From positions 3,348,001-3,412,000 of the forward strand of contig NZ_CP017668.1 of NCBI RefSeq assembly GCF_001808185.1: 64,000 bases of DNA, read 5' to 3'. The notes beneath the pieces are model-generated. The model had not been told where the DNA came from and searched no databases. It saw only the letters and a list, made by a program, of their open reading frames with translations. The position numbers and the translations under genes are program-made. Numbering within the stretch: the first letter of the stretch is position 1; every line of letters begins with the position of its first letter. This stretch comes from Jeongeupia sp. USM3. GTDB taxonomy: Bacteria; Pseudomonadota; Gammaproteobacteria; Burkholderiales; Chitinibacteraceae. Positions 1-7,883 of this stretch are shown in pieces.

Positions 1-2147
1 GCGAAGCCGAGCCGATCACCATCGTCTGCGGCGCACCGAACGTCGCCGCAGGCCAGAAAGTGCCGTGCGCGCGCATCGGTGCGAACCTGCCCGGTGACTT
101 CAAGATCAAGCGCGCCAAGGTCCGTGGTGTCGAATCGTCCGGCATGCTGTGCTCGGGCGACGAACTCGGCATTCCCGATGGTGTCGACGGCCTGCTGCTG
201 TTGCCGGCCGATGCGCCGGTCGGCATGCCGATCCGCGACTACCTGCAGCTCGACGACCGGCTGCTGACGCTCAAGCTCACGCCGAACCGTGCCGACTGCC
301 TGTCGATCAAGGGCATCGCCCGCGAAGTCGCCGCGCTGACCGGCGCCGAAGCGAAGCCGGTCGCGCCGCAGGCGGTCGCTCCGGCGATCGACGACGCACG
401 CACCGTGTCGCTGAACGCCGCCGATGCCTGCCCGCGCTACATCGGCCGCGTGCTGCGCAACGTCGACACCGAGGCCGCGACGCCGGACTGGATGAAGCAG
501 CGGCTGGCTCGCTCGGGGCTGCGTTCGATCTCGGCCGTGGTCGACGTGACCAATTACGTGCTGCTCGAACTGGGCCAGCCGATGCATGCCTTCGATCTGG
601 CGAAGATCGCCGGCGGCGTGCAGGCGCGCTTTGCCAAGCCGGGCGAAAAGCTCACGCTGCTGAACGAGAAGGAAATCGCGCTCGACGCCGACATGCTCGT
701 CATCGCCGACGACAGCAAAGCGCTGGCGCTGGCCGGCATCATGGGCGGGCTCGAGTCGTCGGTGGGCGACGGGACGCGCGACCTGTTCCTCGAGTCGGCT
801 TACTTCGCCCCAGCGGTCATCGCCGGCAAGGCGCGGCGGCTCGGTTTCGGCTCGGACAGCTCGCACCGCTTCGAGCGCGGCGTCGACTTCGGCGCCTGCC
901 GCGAGGCACTCGAGCGTGCGACACAGCTCATTCTGGACATCTGCGGTGGCCAGGCCGGCCCGGCGACCGAGGCTGTCGCCGCACTGCCGGCCCGCCCGCC
1001 GGTCACGCTGCGCGTCTCGCGCGTCGCCAAGGTGCTCGGCGTTTGCCTGAGCGCGGACGAGATCGTCGCCATCCTGGGCCGGATCGGCCTGGCGGCCGCG
1101 CTGTCCGGCGACGCGATCACCGTGACGCCGCCGAGCTTCCGCTTCGATATCGAAATCGAGGAAGACCTGATCGAGGAAGTGGCCCGCGTTTACGGTTATG
1201 AAAACGTGCCGGTTGCCGCATCGAACGCCAAGCTCGCGATGCTGCCGCTGCCGGGCGATGCGCGCGGCAGGATGGCGCTGAAGCAGTTGCTGGTTGCCCG
1301 CGACTACCGCGAAGCGATCAACTACGCCTTCGTCGAGGCAAAGTGGGAAGCCGACTTCGCCGGCAACACCAGCCCGGTGAAGCTGATCAACCCGATCGCC
1401 AGCCAGATGAGCGTGATGCGCTCGACGCTGATCGGCGGCCTGGTCGCCGGCCTGAAGCACAACCTGAACCGCAAGCAGGAGCGCGTGCGCCTGTTCGAAG
1501 TCGCGCGGGTGTTCAACGGCGTTGCCGCCGACGTCCAGCCTGAGCGCATCGCCGCGCTGGCGTGGGGTGCGCGTGCGCCCGAACAGTGGGGCGCCGGCAA
1601 GGATAAGGTCGATTTCTTCGACATCAAGGCCGATGTCGAGGCGCTGATCGCGCCGCGCATCGCCGAATTCCGCCGCGCCAGCCATCCGGCGCTGCATCCG
1701 GGCCGCGCGGCCGAGGTGGTGCTCGACGGCGTGGTGATCGGCGTCGTCGGCGAGCTGCACCCGCAGTGGGTGCAGGCGTACGAACTCGGCCAGGCACCGG
1801 TGCTGTTCGAGCTCGACGTTGCCGCGCTGCTGTCGGTGAGCCGGATCAAGGCCGAGCCGGTATCGAAGTTCCAGCCGGTCCGCCGCGATCTCGCACTCGT
1901 CGTCGACGAAGCGGTGTCGGTTGCCCAGTTGCAGGCGGCGTTCGCGACCGTGAAAAACCCGCTGGTGACCGACGTTGCGCTGTTCGACGTCTACCGTGGC
2001 AAGGGCGTCGACGAAGGGAAAAAGAGCCTTGCTTTCAAGGTGTTGATCCAAGATACTCGGAAAACTTTGACCGATGAAGAGGTCGATGCCGCCGTGAATC
2101 AGCTGCTGCGCAAGGCAGAAACGTGCGGCGCGATGTTGAGGGCGTAA
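1..2147 (+). CDS. pheT: Phenylalanine--tRNA ligase beta subunit (5' end missing)
   Basis: The gene charges tRNA-Phe with phenylalanine as the beta half of the cytoplasmic alpha2beta2 PheST enzyme. The frame is open from base 3, so the true start lies outside the window. About 714 residues are visible against roughly 790 in the family. Seen in order: the tRNA-binding OB-fold (SSGMLCSGDELGI, near the left edge), the B3/B4 region, the B5 region (DIEIEEDLIEEVARVYGY) and a C-terminal FDX-ACB anticodon-binding domain (SKFQPVRRDLALVVDEA). A GTG at base 60 is in frame but internal to the conserved domain, so it is not the start. ihfA follows at once, as in most proteobacteria. Confidence 0.97.
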   Translation, partial: EAEPITIVCGAPNVAAGQKVPCARIGANLPGDFKIKRAKVRGVESSGMLCSGDELGIPDGVDGLLLLPADAPVGMPIRDYLQLDDRLLTLKLTPNRADCLSIKGIAREVAALTGAEAKPVAPQAVAPAIDDARTVSLNAADACPRYIGRVLRNVDTEAATPDWMKQRLARSGLRSISAVVDVTNYVLLELGQPMHAFDLAKIAGGVQARFAKPGEKLTLLNEKEIALDADMLVIADDSKALALAGIMGGLESSVGDGTRDLFLESAYFAPAVIAGKARRLGFGSDSSHRFERGVDFGACREALERATQLILDICGGQAGPATEAVAALPARPPVTLRVSRVAKVLGVCLSADEIVAILGRIGLAAALSGDAITVTPPSFRFDIEIEEDLIEEVARVYGYENVPVAASNAKLAMLPLPGDARGRMALKQLLVARDYREAINYAFVEAKWEADFAGNTSPVKLINPIASQMSVMRSTLIGGLVAGLKHNLNRKQERVRLFEVARVFNGVAADVQPERIAALAWGARAPEQWGAGKDKVDFFDIKADVEALIAPRIAEFRRASHPALHPGRAAEVVLDGVVIGVVGELHPQWVQAYELGQAPVLFELDVAALLSVSRIKAEPVSKFQPVRRDLALVVDEAVSVAQLQAAFATVKNPLVTDVALFDVYRGKGVDEGKKSLAFKVLIQDTRKTLTDEEVDAAVNQLLRKAETCGAMLRA

Positions 2148-2167
2148 TGCAGTACGGAACCACCACA

Positions 2168-2485
2168 ATGACGCTGACCAAGGCCGACCTTGCCGACTTG
2201 CTGTTCGACAAGGTGGGCCTCAACAAGCGCGAAGCAAAAGACATGGTCGAGGCGTTTTTCGAAGAGATCCGCCTTTCTCTGGCCGATGGCGACGTCGTGA
2301 AGCTGTCCGGCTTCGGCAACTTCCAGCTGCGCGACAAGCCGCAGCGCCCCGGGCGCAACCCCAAGACCGGGGAAGAGATCCCGATTTCCGCCCGCCGGGT
2401 GGTGACCTTTCACGCCAGCCAGAAGCTCAAGGGCTTAGTCGAACTCCACTATGCAAAGCACCAGCAACGTCGTTCCGACCAATGA
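2168..2485 (+). CDS. ihfA: Integration host factor alpha subunit
   Basis: This is a nucleoid protein that bends DNA as a heterodimer with IhfB and acts in recombination, replication and transcription. The 105-residue protein has the HU/IHF fold with the DNA-intercalating arm PGRNPKTGEE at residues 61-70. I chose the ATG at 2168 because the protein then begins MTLTKADLAD, the usual IhfA start, with GGAA about 10 bases upstream. ATGs at 2123 and 2147 would add residues encoded by the pheT tail. The gene starts 20 bases after pheT and its 3' end overlaps the next start by 35 bases, so the three genes are probably one transcript. Confidence 0.96.
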   Translation: MTLTKADLADLLFDKVGLNKREAKDMVEAFFEEIRLSLADGDVVKLSGFGNFQLRDKPQRPGRNPKTGEEIPISARRVVTFHASQKLKGLVELHYAKHQQRRSDQ

Positions 2486-2810
2486 GTTGCCGCCGATCCC
2501 GGCCAAGCGCTACTTCACCATCGGCGAAGTCAGCGAGCTGTGCGGCGTCAAGCCGCACGTGCTGCGCTATTGGGAGCAGGAGTTCACCCAGCTCAAGCCG
2601 GTAAAGCGGCGTGGCAACCGGCGCTACTACCAGCATCACGAAGTGCTGCTGGTGAGGCGGATCCGCTCGCTCCTGTACGAGCAGGGCTTCACCATCAGCG
2701 GCGCGCGCAACCAGCTCGCGCACCTGGGCGAGGGCGCGGCCGGCAGCAGCGAGGTCACGGCATCGGTGCGCCAGGAACTGCAGGACCTGCTTGATTGGCT
2801 CAGGCTCTAG
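2451..2810 (+). CDS. MerR-family transcriptional regulator
   Basis: This is a 119-residue protein with an N-terminal MerR winged helix-turn-helix (YFTIGEVSELCGV at about 21-33, then HVLRYWEQEF) and a short helical tail. There is no cysteine cluster or effector domain, so no metal or drug ligand is suggested. Short MerR-like proteins right after ihfA and before a tRNA-Pro gene are common in beta- and gammaproteobacteria; their role is not settled. The TAG stop codon (2808-2810) lies inside the target duplication of the IS481-type element that follows, so the insertion sits exactly at the gene end without changing the protein. Confidence 0.9.
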   Translation: MQSTSNVVPTNELPPIPAKRYFTIGEVSELCGVKPHVLRYWEQEFTQLKPVKRRGNRRYYQHHEVLLVRRIRSLLYEQGFTISGARNQLAHLGEGAAGSSEVTASVRQELQDLLDWLRL

Positions 2811-2811
2811 C

Positions 2812-3851
2812 TGTGAAGGTTCAATAGGTTGTTTCGGGTGTTCACCCGGAGAAGTTCTGCGAGACTGGAAATCGCCAACCCCCCAGTCACAGAACAAGAC
2901 ACCGGATGAACACACATAAGAATGCCCGACTGACGTATCTGCGTCGCCTGGAAATGGTTCAGGACATCACCGAGCATGGTTTGTCGACCGCGGCGGCGGC
3001 GGCACGCCATGGCGTAAGCGCGGTCACCACCCGCAAGTGGCTGGGCCGCTATCTGGTCGGCGGCGCGGCTGCCTTGCTCGACAAATCCTCGCGTCCCGAG
3101 CGCTCGCCACGTGCCATTGCGCCCAGCGTTGCCCTGACGATCATCGAATTGCGTCGCAAGCTGTTCCTGCAGGCTCGCATCGCAAGCTATATCGGCGTGT
3201 CCAAAGCAACCGTCAGTCGCGTGCTGCGACACGCAGGGCTATCGCGGTTAAGCGACCTGCAGCCCGCAGAGCCTGTGCAGCGCTACGAGCGCGAAACGCC
3301 CGGCGAACTGCTGCACGTCGACATCAAGAAGCTCGCCCGCTTCGAGCAGGTCGGCCATCGCATCACCGGCGATCGTCGCCAGAACAGCCGAAACAGCGGC
3401 TGGGAATATCTGTTCGTGGCGATCGACGACCATAGTCGCATCGCCTTCACCCGACTCTACCCCGACGAGCGCCGCGCCAGCGCCATCGACTTCCTGCGTG
3501 CGGCCAACGACTACTTCAAAACGCTGGGCGTACCGCTCCAGCGCCTGATCACCGATAACGGGCCCGCCTTCCGCTCCCATGACTTCGGCCGCGTTTGCGT
3601 TGAACTGGGCATTAAGCAGAGGTTCACCCGCGCCTACCGACCGCAAACCAACGGCAAGGCCGAGCGCTTCATCCAGTCCGCGCTGCGCGAATGGGCCTAC
3701 GGCCAAACCTATCAACACTCGGATGAGCGCGGCGCAGTCCTGAGGTATTGGAATCATTATTACAACTGGCACCGTCCGCATCACGGCATCGGCTGCCACG
3801 TGCCCATGTCCCGTCTCTCAGCAACGAAAAACAACGTCTTGACTCTTCACA
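2812..3851 (+). mobile_element. IS481-type insertion sequence, copy 1
   Basis: This 1,040-bp element has imperfect terminal inverted repeats (TGTGAAGGTTCAA on the left; TGTGAAGAGTCAA, read inward, on the right). It is flanked by a perfect 6-bp duplication, TCTAGC, at 2806-2811 and 3852-3857. Three more copies of the same length lie at 12139-13178, 58609-59648 and 59655-60694. From family knowledge, IS481 of Bordetella duplicates NCTAGN targets, which is what is seen here. The right end stops 41 bases before tRNA-Pro. Confidence 0.95.
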
Positions 3852-3856
3852 TCTAG
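2906..3856 (+). CDS. IS481-family transposase (copy 1)
   Basis: This DDE transposase cuts and rejoins the IS ends. It has an N-terminal helix-turn-helix region (residues 10-50), a second HTH-like segment (IGVSKATVSRVLRHAG) and an rve/integrase core with the acidic residues at D139 (HVDIKK), D217 (ITDNGPAF) and E253 (GKAERFIQSA). The 316-residue frame ends CTT CAC ATC TAG. The TAG falls outside the 1,040-bp element, in the duplicated target, so the host site supplies the stop codon. The frame is intact and probably active. Confidence 0.94.
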   Translation: MNTHKNARLTYLRRLEMVQDITEHGLSTAAAAARHGVSAVTTRKWLGRYLVGGAAALLDKSSRPERSPRAIAPSVALTIIELRRKLFLQARIASYIGVSKATVSRVLRHAGLSRLSDLQPAEPVQRYERETPGELLHVDIKKLARFEQVGHRITGDRRQNSRNSGWEYLFVAIDDHSRIAFTRLYPDERRASAIDFLRAANDYFKTLGVPLQRLITDNGPAFRSHDFGRVCVELGIKQRFTRAYRPQTNGKAERFIQSALREWAYGQTYQHSDERGAVLRYWNHYYNWHRPHHGIGCHVPMSRLSATKNNVLTLHI

Positions 3857-3892
3857 CGCAGTCGGAGCGAAGCCGTTATACTGCCCAGCTCT

Positions 3893-3969
3893 CGGAATGT
3901 AGCGCAGCCTGGTAGCGCACTTGCATGGGGTGCAAGGGGTCGCGAGTTCGAATCCCGCCATTCCGACCA
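3893..3969 (+). tRNA. tRNA-Pro (anticodon GGG)
   Basis: This 77-base cloverleaf has a CGGAATG/CATTCCG acceptor pair, encoded CCA, a TTCGAATC T-loop, and an anticodon stem CTTGC/GCAAG around the loop ATGGGGT. The anticodon is therefore GGG, reading CCC/CCU. TATACT at 3877-3882 is a plausible -10. The 3' 45 bases (3925-3969) are repeated at 13408-13452, which marks this gene as the integration site of the island to its right. The gene itself stays complete. Confidence 0.96.
3925..3969 (+). repeat. attL: 45-bp tRNA-Pro 3' end
   Basis: This stretch is identical to 13408-13452. It begins at the ATGGGG of the anticodon loop and runs to the CCA end. As the copy that completes the functional tRNA, it would have come from the incoming element. 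Confidence 0.88.
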
Positions 3970-3975
3970 AAAAAG

Positions 3976-4006
3976 ACAAGGGGTTAGCTTCGGCTAACCC
4001 CTTTGT
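3976..4006 (+). terminator. Rho-independent terminator after tRNA-Pro
   Basis: A perfect 11-bp stem (AAGGGGTTAGC at 3978-3988, GCTAACCCCTT at 3993-4003) closes a TTCG tetraloop and starts 8 bases after the tRNA. Its stem differs by only a few bases from the terminator at 13461-13486 beside the other att copy. Confidence 0.85.
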
Positions 4007-4018
4007 CGTTCCGGCTCG

Positions 4019-4040
4019 TATTAGAAGAACTTCTAATTTT
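4019..4040. repeat. Palindrome ATTAGAAG-AA-CTTCTAAT
   Basis: Perfect 8-bp arms surround two bases, 50 bases inside attL. The nonamer TATTAGAAG recurs at 13344-13352, 55 bases inside the other att copy. Such sites could be recombinase or excisionase arm sites, but nothing here proves that. Confidence 0.4.
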
Positions 4041-4064
4041 GCTCATCAAAGTAGCTCATCGATA

Positions 4065-4087
4065 AGCCCGCATCAGCGGGCTTTTTT
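4065..4087 (+). terminator. Second rho-independent terminator
   Basis: A stem AGCCCGC/GCGGGCT with an ATCA loop is followed by a run of six T. A matching terminator pair (13461-13486 and 13497-13519) lies next to the far att repeat. Confidence 0.85.
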
Positions 4088-4180
4088 GTTGCTGACCGCT
4101 TCGCGGTGGAATTCATGGGGGGTGAAGGAGGGGTGACGTCTTTCCACAAGCTCTATCTTAGCGTCGCCCGATAAGTCACC

Positions 4181-5320
4181 TGTAGTGGTCAACTCATTCC
4201 GGACACTGCGTTAAGTGTTGGGTTTCGTCTGATTGGCTTCCAAAACGCAGCTGGCCGCTGTTCCAAGCGCGTGACCTTTTGCGTACCTTGATCACCCAGT
4301 CCGTCAATGCGAGCCAGTCATGAGCCACCGCCTGCACAGCAATGCCCGCACCACACCGCTCACCCGCGAGGAAATCCGCCACTCCAGCCTCTCGCAAAGC
4401 GAGCTGATGCTGCGCTACAGCGTCGGCAAGGGCACCATCCGCAAATGGCAAACGCGCGACGAATTCACCGATCGTTCGCACCGGCCGCATACCCTGCACA
4501 CCACACTGTCGCCAGCGCAGGAAGCGCTGGTGCTGATCCTGCGCACCACCTTGCTGCTGCCGCTCGACGACCTGGTCGCGGTGGCCCAGCGCTTCCTCAA
4601 TCCGAACGCCACCCGATCCGGCATCAACCGGCTGCTGGTGCGCGAAGGCGTCGGCAACCTCAAGGCACTACAGGCCCAACTGCAGCCGGAAGAACCCGCC
4701 GCGCCCTCCAAAGGGTTCAAGGACTACGCACCGGGCTACTTCCATTTGGACATCAAGTACTTGCCGCAGATGCCCGACGAAACCTCGCGCAGCTACCTGT
4801 TCGTCGCGATCGACCGGGCCACCCGCTGGGTGTTCCTGCACATCTACCCGGATCAGTCCGAAGCCAGCAGCGTCGACTTCCTGCAGCGCCTGTACAAGGC
4901 GGCGCCGATAAAGATCGAGAGACTGCTGACCGATAATGGCAGCCAGTTCACCGACCGCTTCACCAGCAAAGCCAAGACCCCGAGCGGACGGCACGTGTTT
5001 GATCGCCGTTGTGCAGCCTTGGGGATCGAGCACCGGCTGATCCCGCCGCGCACGCCGCAAATGAACGGTATGGTCGAGCGTTTTAACGGCCGGATCAGCG
5101 AGCTGGTGAAACAGACCCGCTTTGCCAGTGCAGCGGAATTGGCCGTCACGTTGAATGACTACCGGATCGCCTACAACCATCACACCCCGCAAAAAGCGCT
5201 GGGCTTCCGGTCACCGGTTGAATCGCTGAAAATGTGGCAGCAAGAGCGGCCGGAATTGTTCAAGAAAAAAGTCTACAAACAGGCGGAACCCGACACCTAA
5301 CCCGTGAGCCAAGCCGAGGC
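4181..5320 (+). mobile_element. Second IS481-family element, right end apparently lost
   Basis: A TGTAGTGGTCAACTCATT end lies at 4181, 139 bases before the transposase start, in the position and TGT form of an IS481-family left terminal repeat. No inverted partner is visible in the bases after the transposase stop at 5300. The element seems fused to phage sequence somewhere near 5300-5370, and the right boundary given here is a guess. It is unrelated at sequence level to the 1,040-bp copies. Confidence 0.6.
4320..5300 (+). CDS. IS481-family transposase (single copy)
   Basis: This 326-residue DDE transposase has an N-terminal HTH (SQSELMLRYSVGKGTIRKWQ, about 25-44) and an integrase core with D144 (HLDIKYLP), D205 (LTDNGSQF) and E253 (NGMVERFNGR). 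The C-terminal YNHHTPQKALGFRSP motif is typical of the family. The reading frame is intact, but the missing right terminal repeat suggests the copy cannot move alone. It lies just inside attL and breaks up what looks like prophage sequence. Confidence 0.88.
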   Translation: MSHRLHSNARTTPLTREEIRHSSLSQSELMLRYSVGKGTIRKWQTRDEFTDRSHRPHTLHTTLSPAQEALVLILRTTLLLPLDDLVAVAQRFLNPNATRSGINRLLVREGVGNLKALQAQLQPEEPAAPSKGFKDYAPGYFHLDIKYLPQMPDETSRSYLFVAIDRATRWVFLHIYPDQSEASSVDFLQRLYKAAPIKIERLLTDNGSQFTDRFTSKAKTPSGRHVFDRRCAALGIEHRLIPPRTPQMNGMVERFNGRISELVKQTRFASAAELAVTLNDYRIAYNHHTPQKALGFRSPVESLKMWQQERPELFKKKVYKQAEPDT

Positions 5321-5373
5321 CATCTGCCGCCTAGCTAGTGGCGGGCCGGAGCTTACAACAGAGGCTCACTCCC

Positions 5374-5529
5374 ATGGACGAAATTCGCTGCGGTCACTGC
5401 CGTAAATTATTGGCACGCGGACACTACCTGCACCTGCAGATCAAATGCCCCCGATGCGGGGCGATCAACGATTTGAGGGCCGCGAGCCCCATTGCCAGAG
5501 CGCCGGCGAGCGCCACCGATGGAGCTTGA
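5374..5529 (+). CDS. Com-like zinc-finger translational regulator (prophage)
   Basis: This is a 51-residue protein with paired CxxC motifs (CGHC at about 6-9 and CPRC at about 26-29), matching the small Com proteins of Mu-like phages. In Mu, Com binds mRNA and activates translation of the DNA-modification gene mom. Here its stop codon directly abuts the start of an adenine-methylase gene, the same regulator-modifier arrangement. I used the ATG at 5374 because the zinc-finger domain begins there; an upstream in-frame ATG at 5338 adds an unlikely leader. Confidence 0.75.
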   Translation: MDEIRCGHCRKLLARGHYLHLQIKCPRCGAINDLRAASPIARAPASATDGA

Positions 5530-6186
5530 ATGCAATCCCGACCGATCATTCCCTGGCTCGGCGGCAAACGCCGCCTGGCCGACCGCCTCTTGGCGCTGTT
5601 CCCGCCGCACGACTGCTATGTCGAGCCGTTTGCCGGCGGTGCCGCGCTGTTCTTCCTGCGGCCGGTACCGGCCAGAACCGAAGTGCTCAACGACGTGAAC
5701 GGTGAACTGGTGAACCTGTACCGGGTGGTGCAGCACCACCTCGAAGAGTTCGTCCGCCAGTTCAAATGGGCGCTGACCAGCCGCAAGGTGTTCGAATGGC
5801 AACAGCTCACCGACACCCGCACGCTGACCGACATCCAGCGCGCCGCACGCTTCTACTACCTGCAGCAGTATGCCTTCGGCGGCCGGGTGCAGGGGCAGAG
5901 CTTCGGCACCGCGACCACCGCACCACCGATCAACCTGTGCCGGATCGAAGAGAACCTCAGCGCCGCGCACCTGCGGCTCTCCGGCGTCTACATCGAACAC
6001 GGCTCGTGGTATGACGTCATGAGCCGCTACGACCGGGCGCACACGCTGTTCTACTGCGGCTTCTGGATGGAACGGCTCAACCTCAAGTATTCGGTCGGCC
6101 GGGCTCAGGACGGTGTCGAGCGGGCCGCATTTGGCGAGCTGGTGATCGCCAACTGGGATGCCGGTTCAAACGGCGGGCTGTTCTAG
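5530..6186 (+). pseudogene. Prophage DNA adenine methylase with catalytic motif deleted
   Basis: This is a D12-class (Dam-like) N6-adenine methyltransferase by its N-terminus: PIIPWLGGKRRL at 5-16 and the AdoMet-binding PFAGGAALFF at about 33-42. The family has a DPPY catalytic motif directly after the HTLFYC segment. Here HTLFYC (171-176) runs straight into GFWMERLNLKYSVG, which in full-length relatives lies some 50 residues further on. The protein is 218 residues, against roughly 270. The frame is kept, so this looks like an in-frame deletion at 6057/6058 that leaves a probably inactive enzyme. The comparison to full-length relatives is from memory. Confidence 0.75.
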
Positions 6187-6633
6187 GTCGCGGGGAAGGG
6201 CGAGCTCCTGCTCGAAATTCTCCCGCGCCGCCACCGCCAAGCGGAACGCCTGTTCATCGCCATACTTACGCACGGCGAAGCTGCGCGTGCGTATTGGCGT
6301 GATGCCCTCCGGGGTGCGCGCCTGCCAGACCTGATGCTTGGCCAGCCGGCCATTGCGCACGCGCTTGCTCGTCTGCAGGTACACGCCGGTGCGACCCGAG
6401 CTGTTATTGCGCCGATGCTTCCGGACTTGGTCGAGCTTGCTGTACGGCGGGTGCTCGGCCAGGACCTGAGCCCGCCACTGCTGCGCGGCGGCGAGGGCCG
6501 GTGCCTCGCCGCCGTGCAGGTGGTGATAGAAGCGCTTCTGGCGGGTCTTGCCTTGCCGTTTCAGTAGCACGCGCCAAAACGGTTTGCCGTCTCGTTCAAG
6601 CGCAGCGATGAGAAATAATGGGGCGAGTTGCAT
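6166..6633 (-). CDS. AP2-like DNA-binding phage protein
   Basis: This 155-residue basic protein has two AP2/ERF-like units: FWRVLLKRQGKTRQKRFYHH near the N-terminus and a clearer one around SGRTGVYLQ...HQVWQARTPEG...SFAVRKYGDEQAFRLAVAAR. Such proteins occur in Neisseria and other betaproteobacterial prophages, often as HNH-endonuclease relatives without the nuclease; no HNH motif is seen here. The gene converges on the methylase remnant and overlaps its 3' end by 21 bases. Function is not established. Confidence 0.55.
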   Translation of the reverse strand: MQLAPLFLIAALERDGKPFWRVLLKRQGKTRQKRFYHHLHGGEAPALAAAQQWRAQVLAEHPPYSKLDQVRKHRRNNSSGRTGVYLQTSKRVRNGRLAKHQVWQARTPEGITPIRTRSFAVRKYGDEQAFRLAVAARENFEQELALPRDLEQPAV

Positions 6634-6670
6634 GGGCGGTGCGGTGGCCTGTCACGTAGCAGAACCGGCG

Positions 6671-7858
6671 CTAGTCCTGATTCTCATCCCAATACCAGAT
6701 CGTTGCGCCGTAGGTCGAGCCGGGGAAGTCGGGCATGATCTCGCCTCGCTCGAAAGCGCGACGGGAATCCTCCTTGGCGGGTGTTGCCCAATAGCCAGAC
6801 CGAGGACATGGCCGCTCGGACTCGCAACGCTGTTCCGCATCGGTTAGCTCAGCCAAGACTGCCGGCTCAGCTTCCAGGTCGTCAAAGCGAGCGTACCATT
6901 CTAGGGTATTCCGTTTGGTAAAGCCTTCGGCATCGTCCATGCAGGTATGCAATTGATCTGGATTGACCACTCGAATCGGCTTGAGCACGCGATTGACCGC
7001 GACATACGCTGGCGGATGACCGCGCTCCGGTCCACCGACGTCAGGGAGTAGGCCGGCTTGAATAATCAGGCGGCCGTTAGCGGTTTTTTCCACGCGGACA
7101 TCCGGTAGCGCCAATTGCCGGCACAATTCAGTTTCCCCGTCCGCTTGTTCAATGAAACTCGGCCCTAGAAGAGTCAGCCAGTTGACGCCTTTGATGCCGT
7201 CTTTCAGTTCGCTTTTATCCAGATGCGGGGCAGAATCGACCATCAGTCCGCTGAAACGCTGTGCAATCTGGAATTCATACGGCTGATATTGGTGCCGATC
7301 GAAAGGCAGCTCGCACGCCAAGCCGGCGTAGCCGTGCTCAATATCCAGCTCTTCGCACAAATAGCGCACCCAGTCCAAAAACTGCTGTTCGCCGGCCTCT
7401 TCCTGCAGCATTTGCCATGGCAGCTTGATTTTGAGGTAAGACAGCACGCCGTAGGGATCACTTTCTGCATTGGCCGTTAGCGTGCTGATGCAGTATTCCG
7501 GCGCGATTTCACCATTTTTATGGCTTTGCAGCGTCCATTCGATCGTCATGCCTTCGGCTGTGTTGGCTTCCAGTTTTTTGCGTGCAATGGCAATGCTGTC
7601 TTTGCGCAGACTCGAAAAGCGGCTTGAATAGCTATGCAATTGCCCCGTCAAGTGTTGGCCAAACTCGGCATTGAACTGATCAAAGCAGGCCAGCACCTTC
7701 TGCCCGGTGGCGGGCTGACCACCGTTGCGGAAATAAACGGTACAAATCAGCCCCAACCTTGCCACGGTCTGGCCATCCGGCAGGATGCCGTCGATAAAGT
7801 TGGCCCGGTTGGCGATCGCGGCGTAGGCCATCATGCGTTTTTGTTCTTGAGCATCCAT
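6671..7858 (-). CDS. DUF3396 (TsiV-type) T6SS immunity protein
   Basis: This 395-residue soluble protein has no signal peptide. The C-terminal block (RSGYWATPAKEDSRRAF, then MPDFPGSTYGATIWYW) is what I recognise as DUF3396, a family of cytoplasmic immunity proteins paired with VRR-NUC and Tox-REase T6SS nucleases. It follows the nuclease gene by 25 bases on the same strand, the usual effector-immunity order. I chose the ATG at 7856-7858 over the TTG just upstream; AAGGA lies about 10 bases before it. The likely role is to bind and block the 7884-9119 product in the producing cell. Confidence 0.75.
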   Translation of the reverse strand: MDAQEQKRMMAYAAIANRANFIDGILPDGQTVARLGLICTVYFRNGGQPATGQKVLACFDQFNAEFGQHLTGQLHSYSSRFSSLRKDSIAIARKKLEANTAEGMTIEWTLQSHKNGEIAPEYCISTLTANAESDPYGVLSYLKIKLPWQMLQEEAGEQQFLDWVRYLCEELDIEHGYAGLACELPFDRHQYQPYEFQIAQRFSGLMVDSAPHLDKSELKDGIKGVNWLTLLGPSFIEQADGETELCRQLALPDVRVEKTANGRLIIQAGLLPDVGGPERGHPPAYVAVNRVLKPIRVVNPDQLHTCMDDAEGFTKRNTLEWYARFDDLEAEPAVLAELTDAEQRCESERPCPRSGYWATPAKEDSRRAFERGEIMPDFPGSTYGATIWYWDENQD

Positions 7859-7883
7859 CAAACATCATTCCTTGTTGCGTGAT

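Noticed and set aside
2123..2167. Extended ihfA start at 2123
   Set aside because: The extra residues come from pheT sequence in another frame; IhfA homology begins at the ATG at 2168.
3248..3799. 183-codon antisense frame present in every IS481-type copy
   Set aside because: It is repeated only because the IS is repeated; it is antisense to the transposase core and has no own family features.
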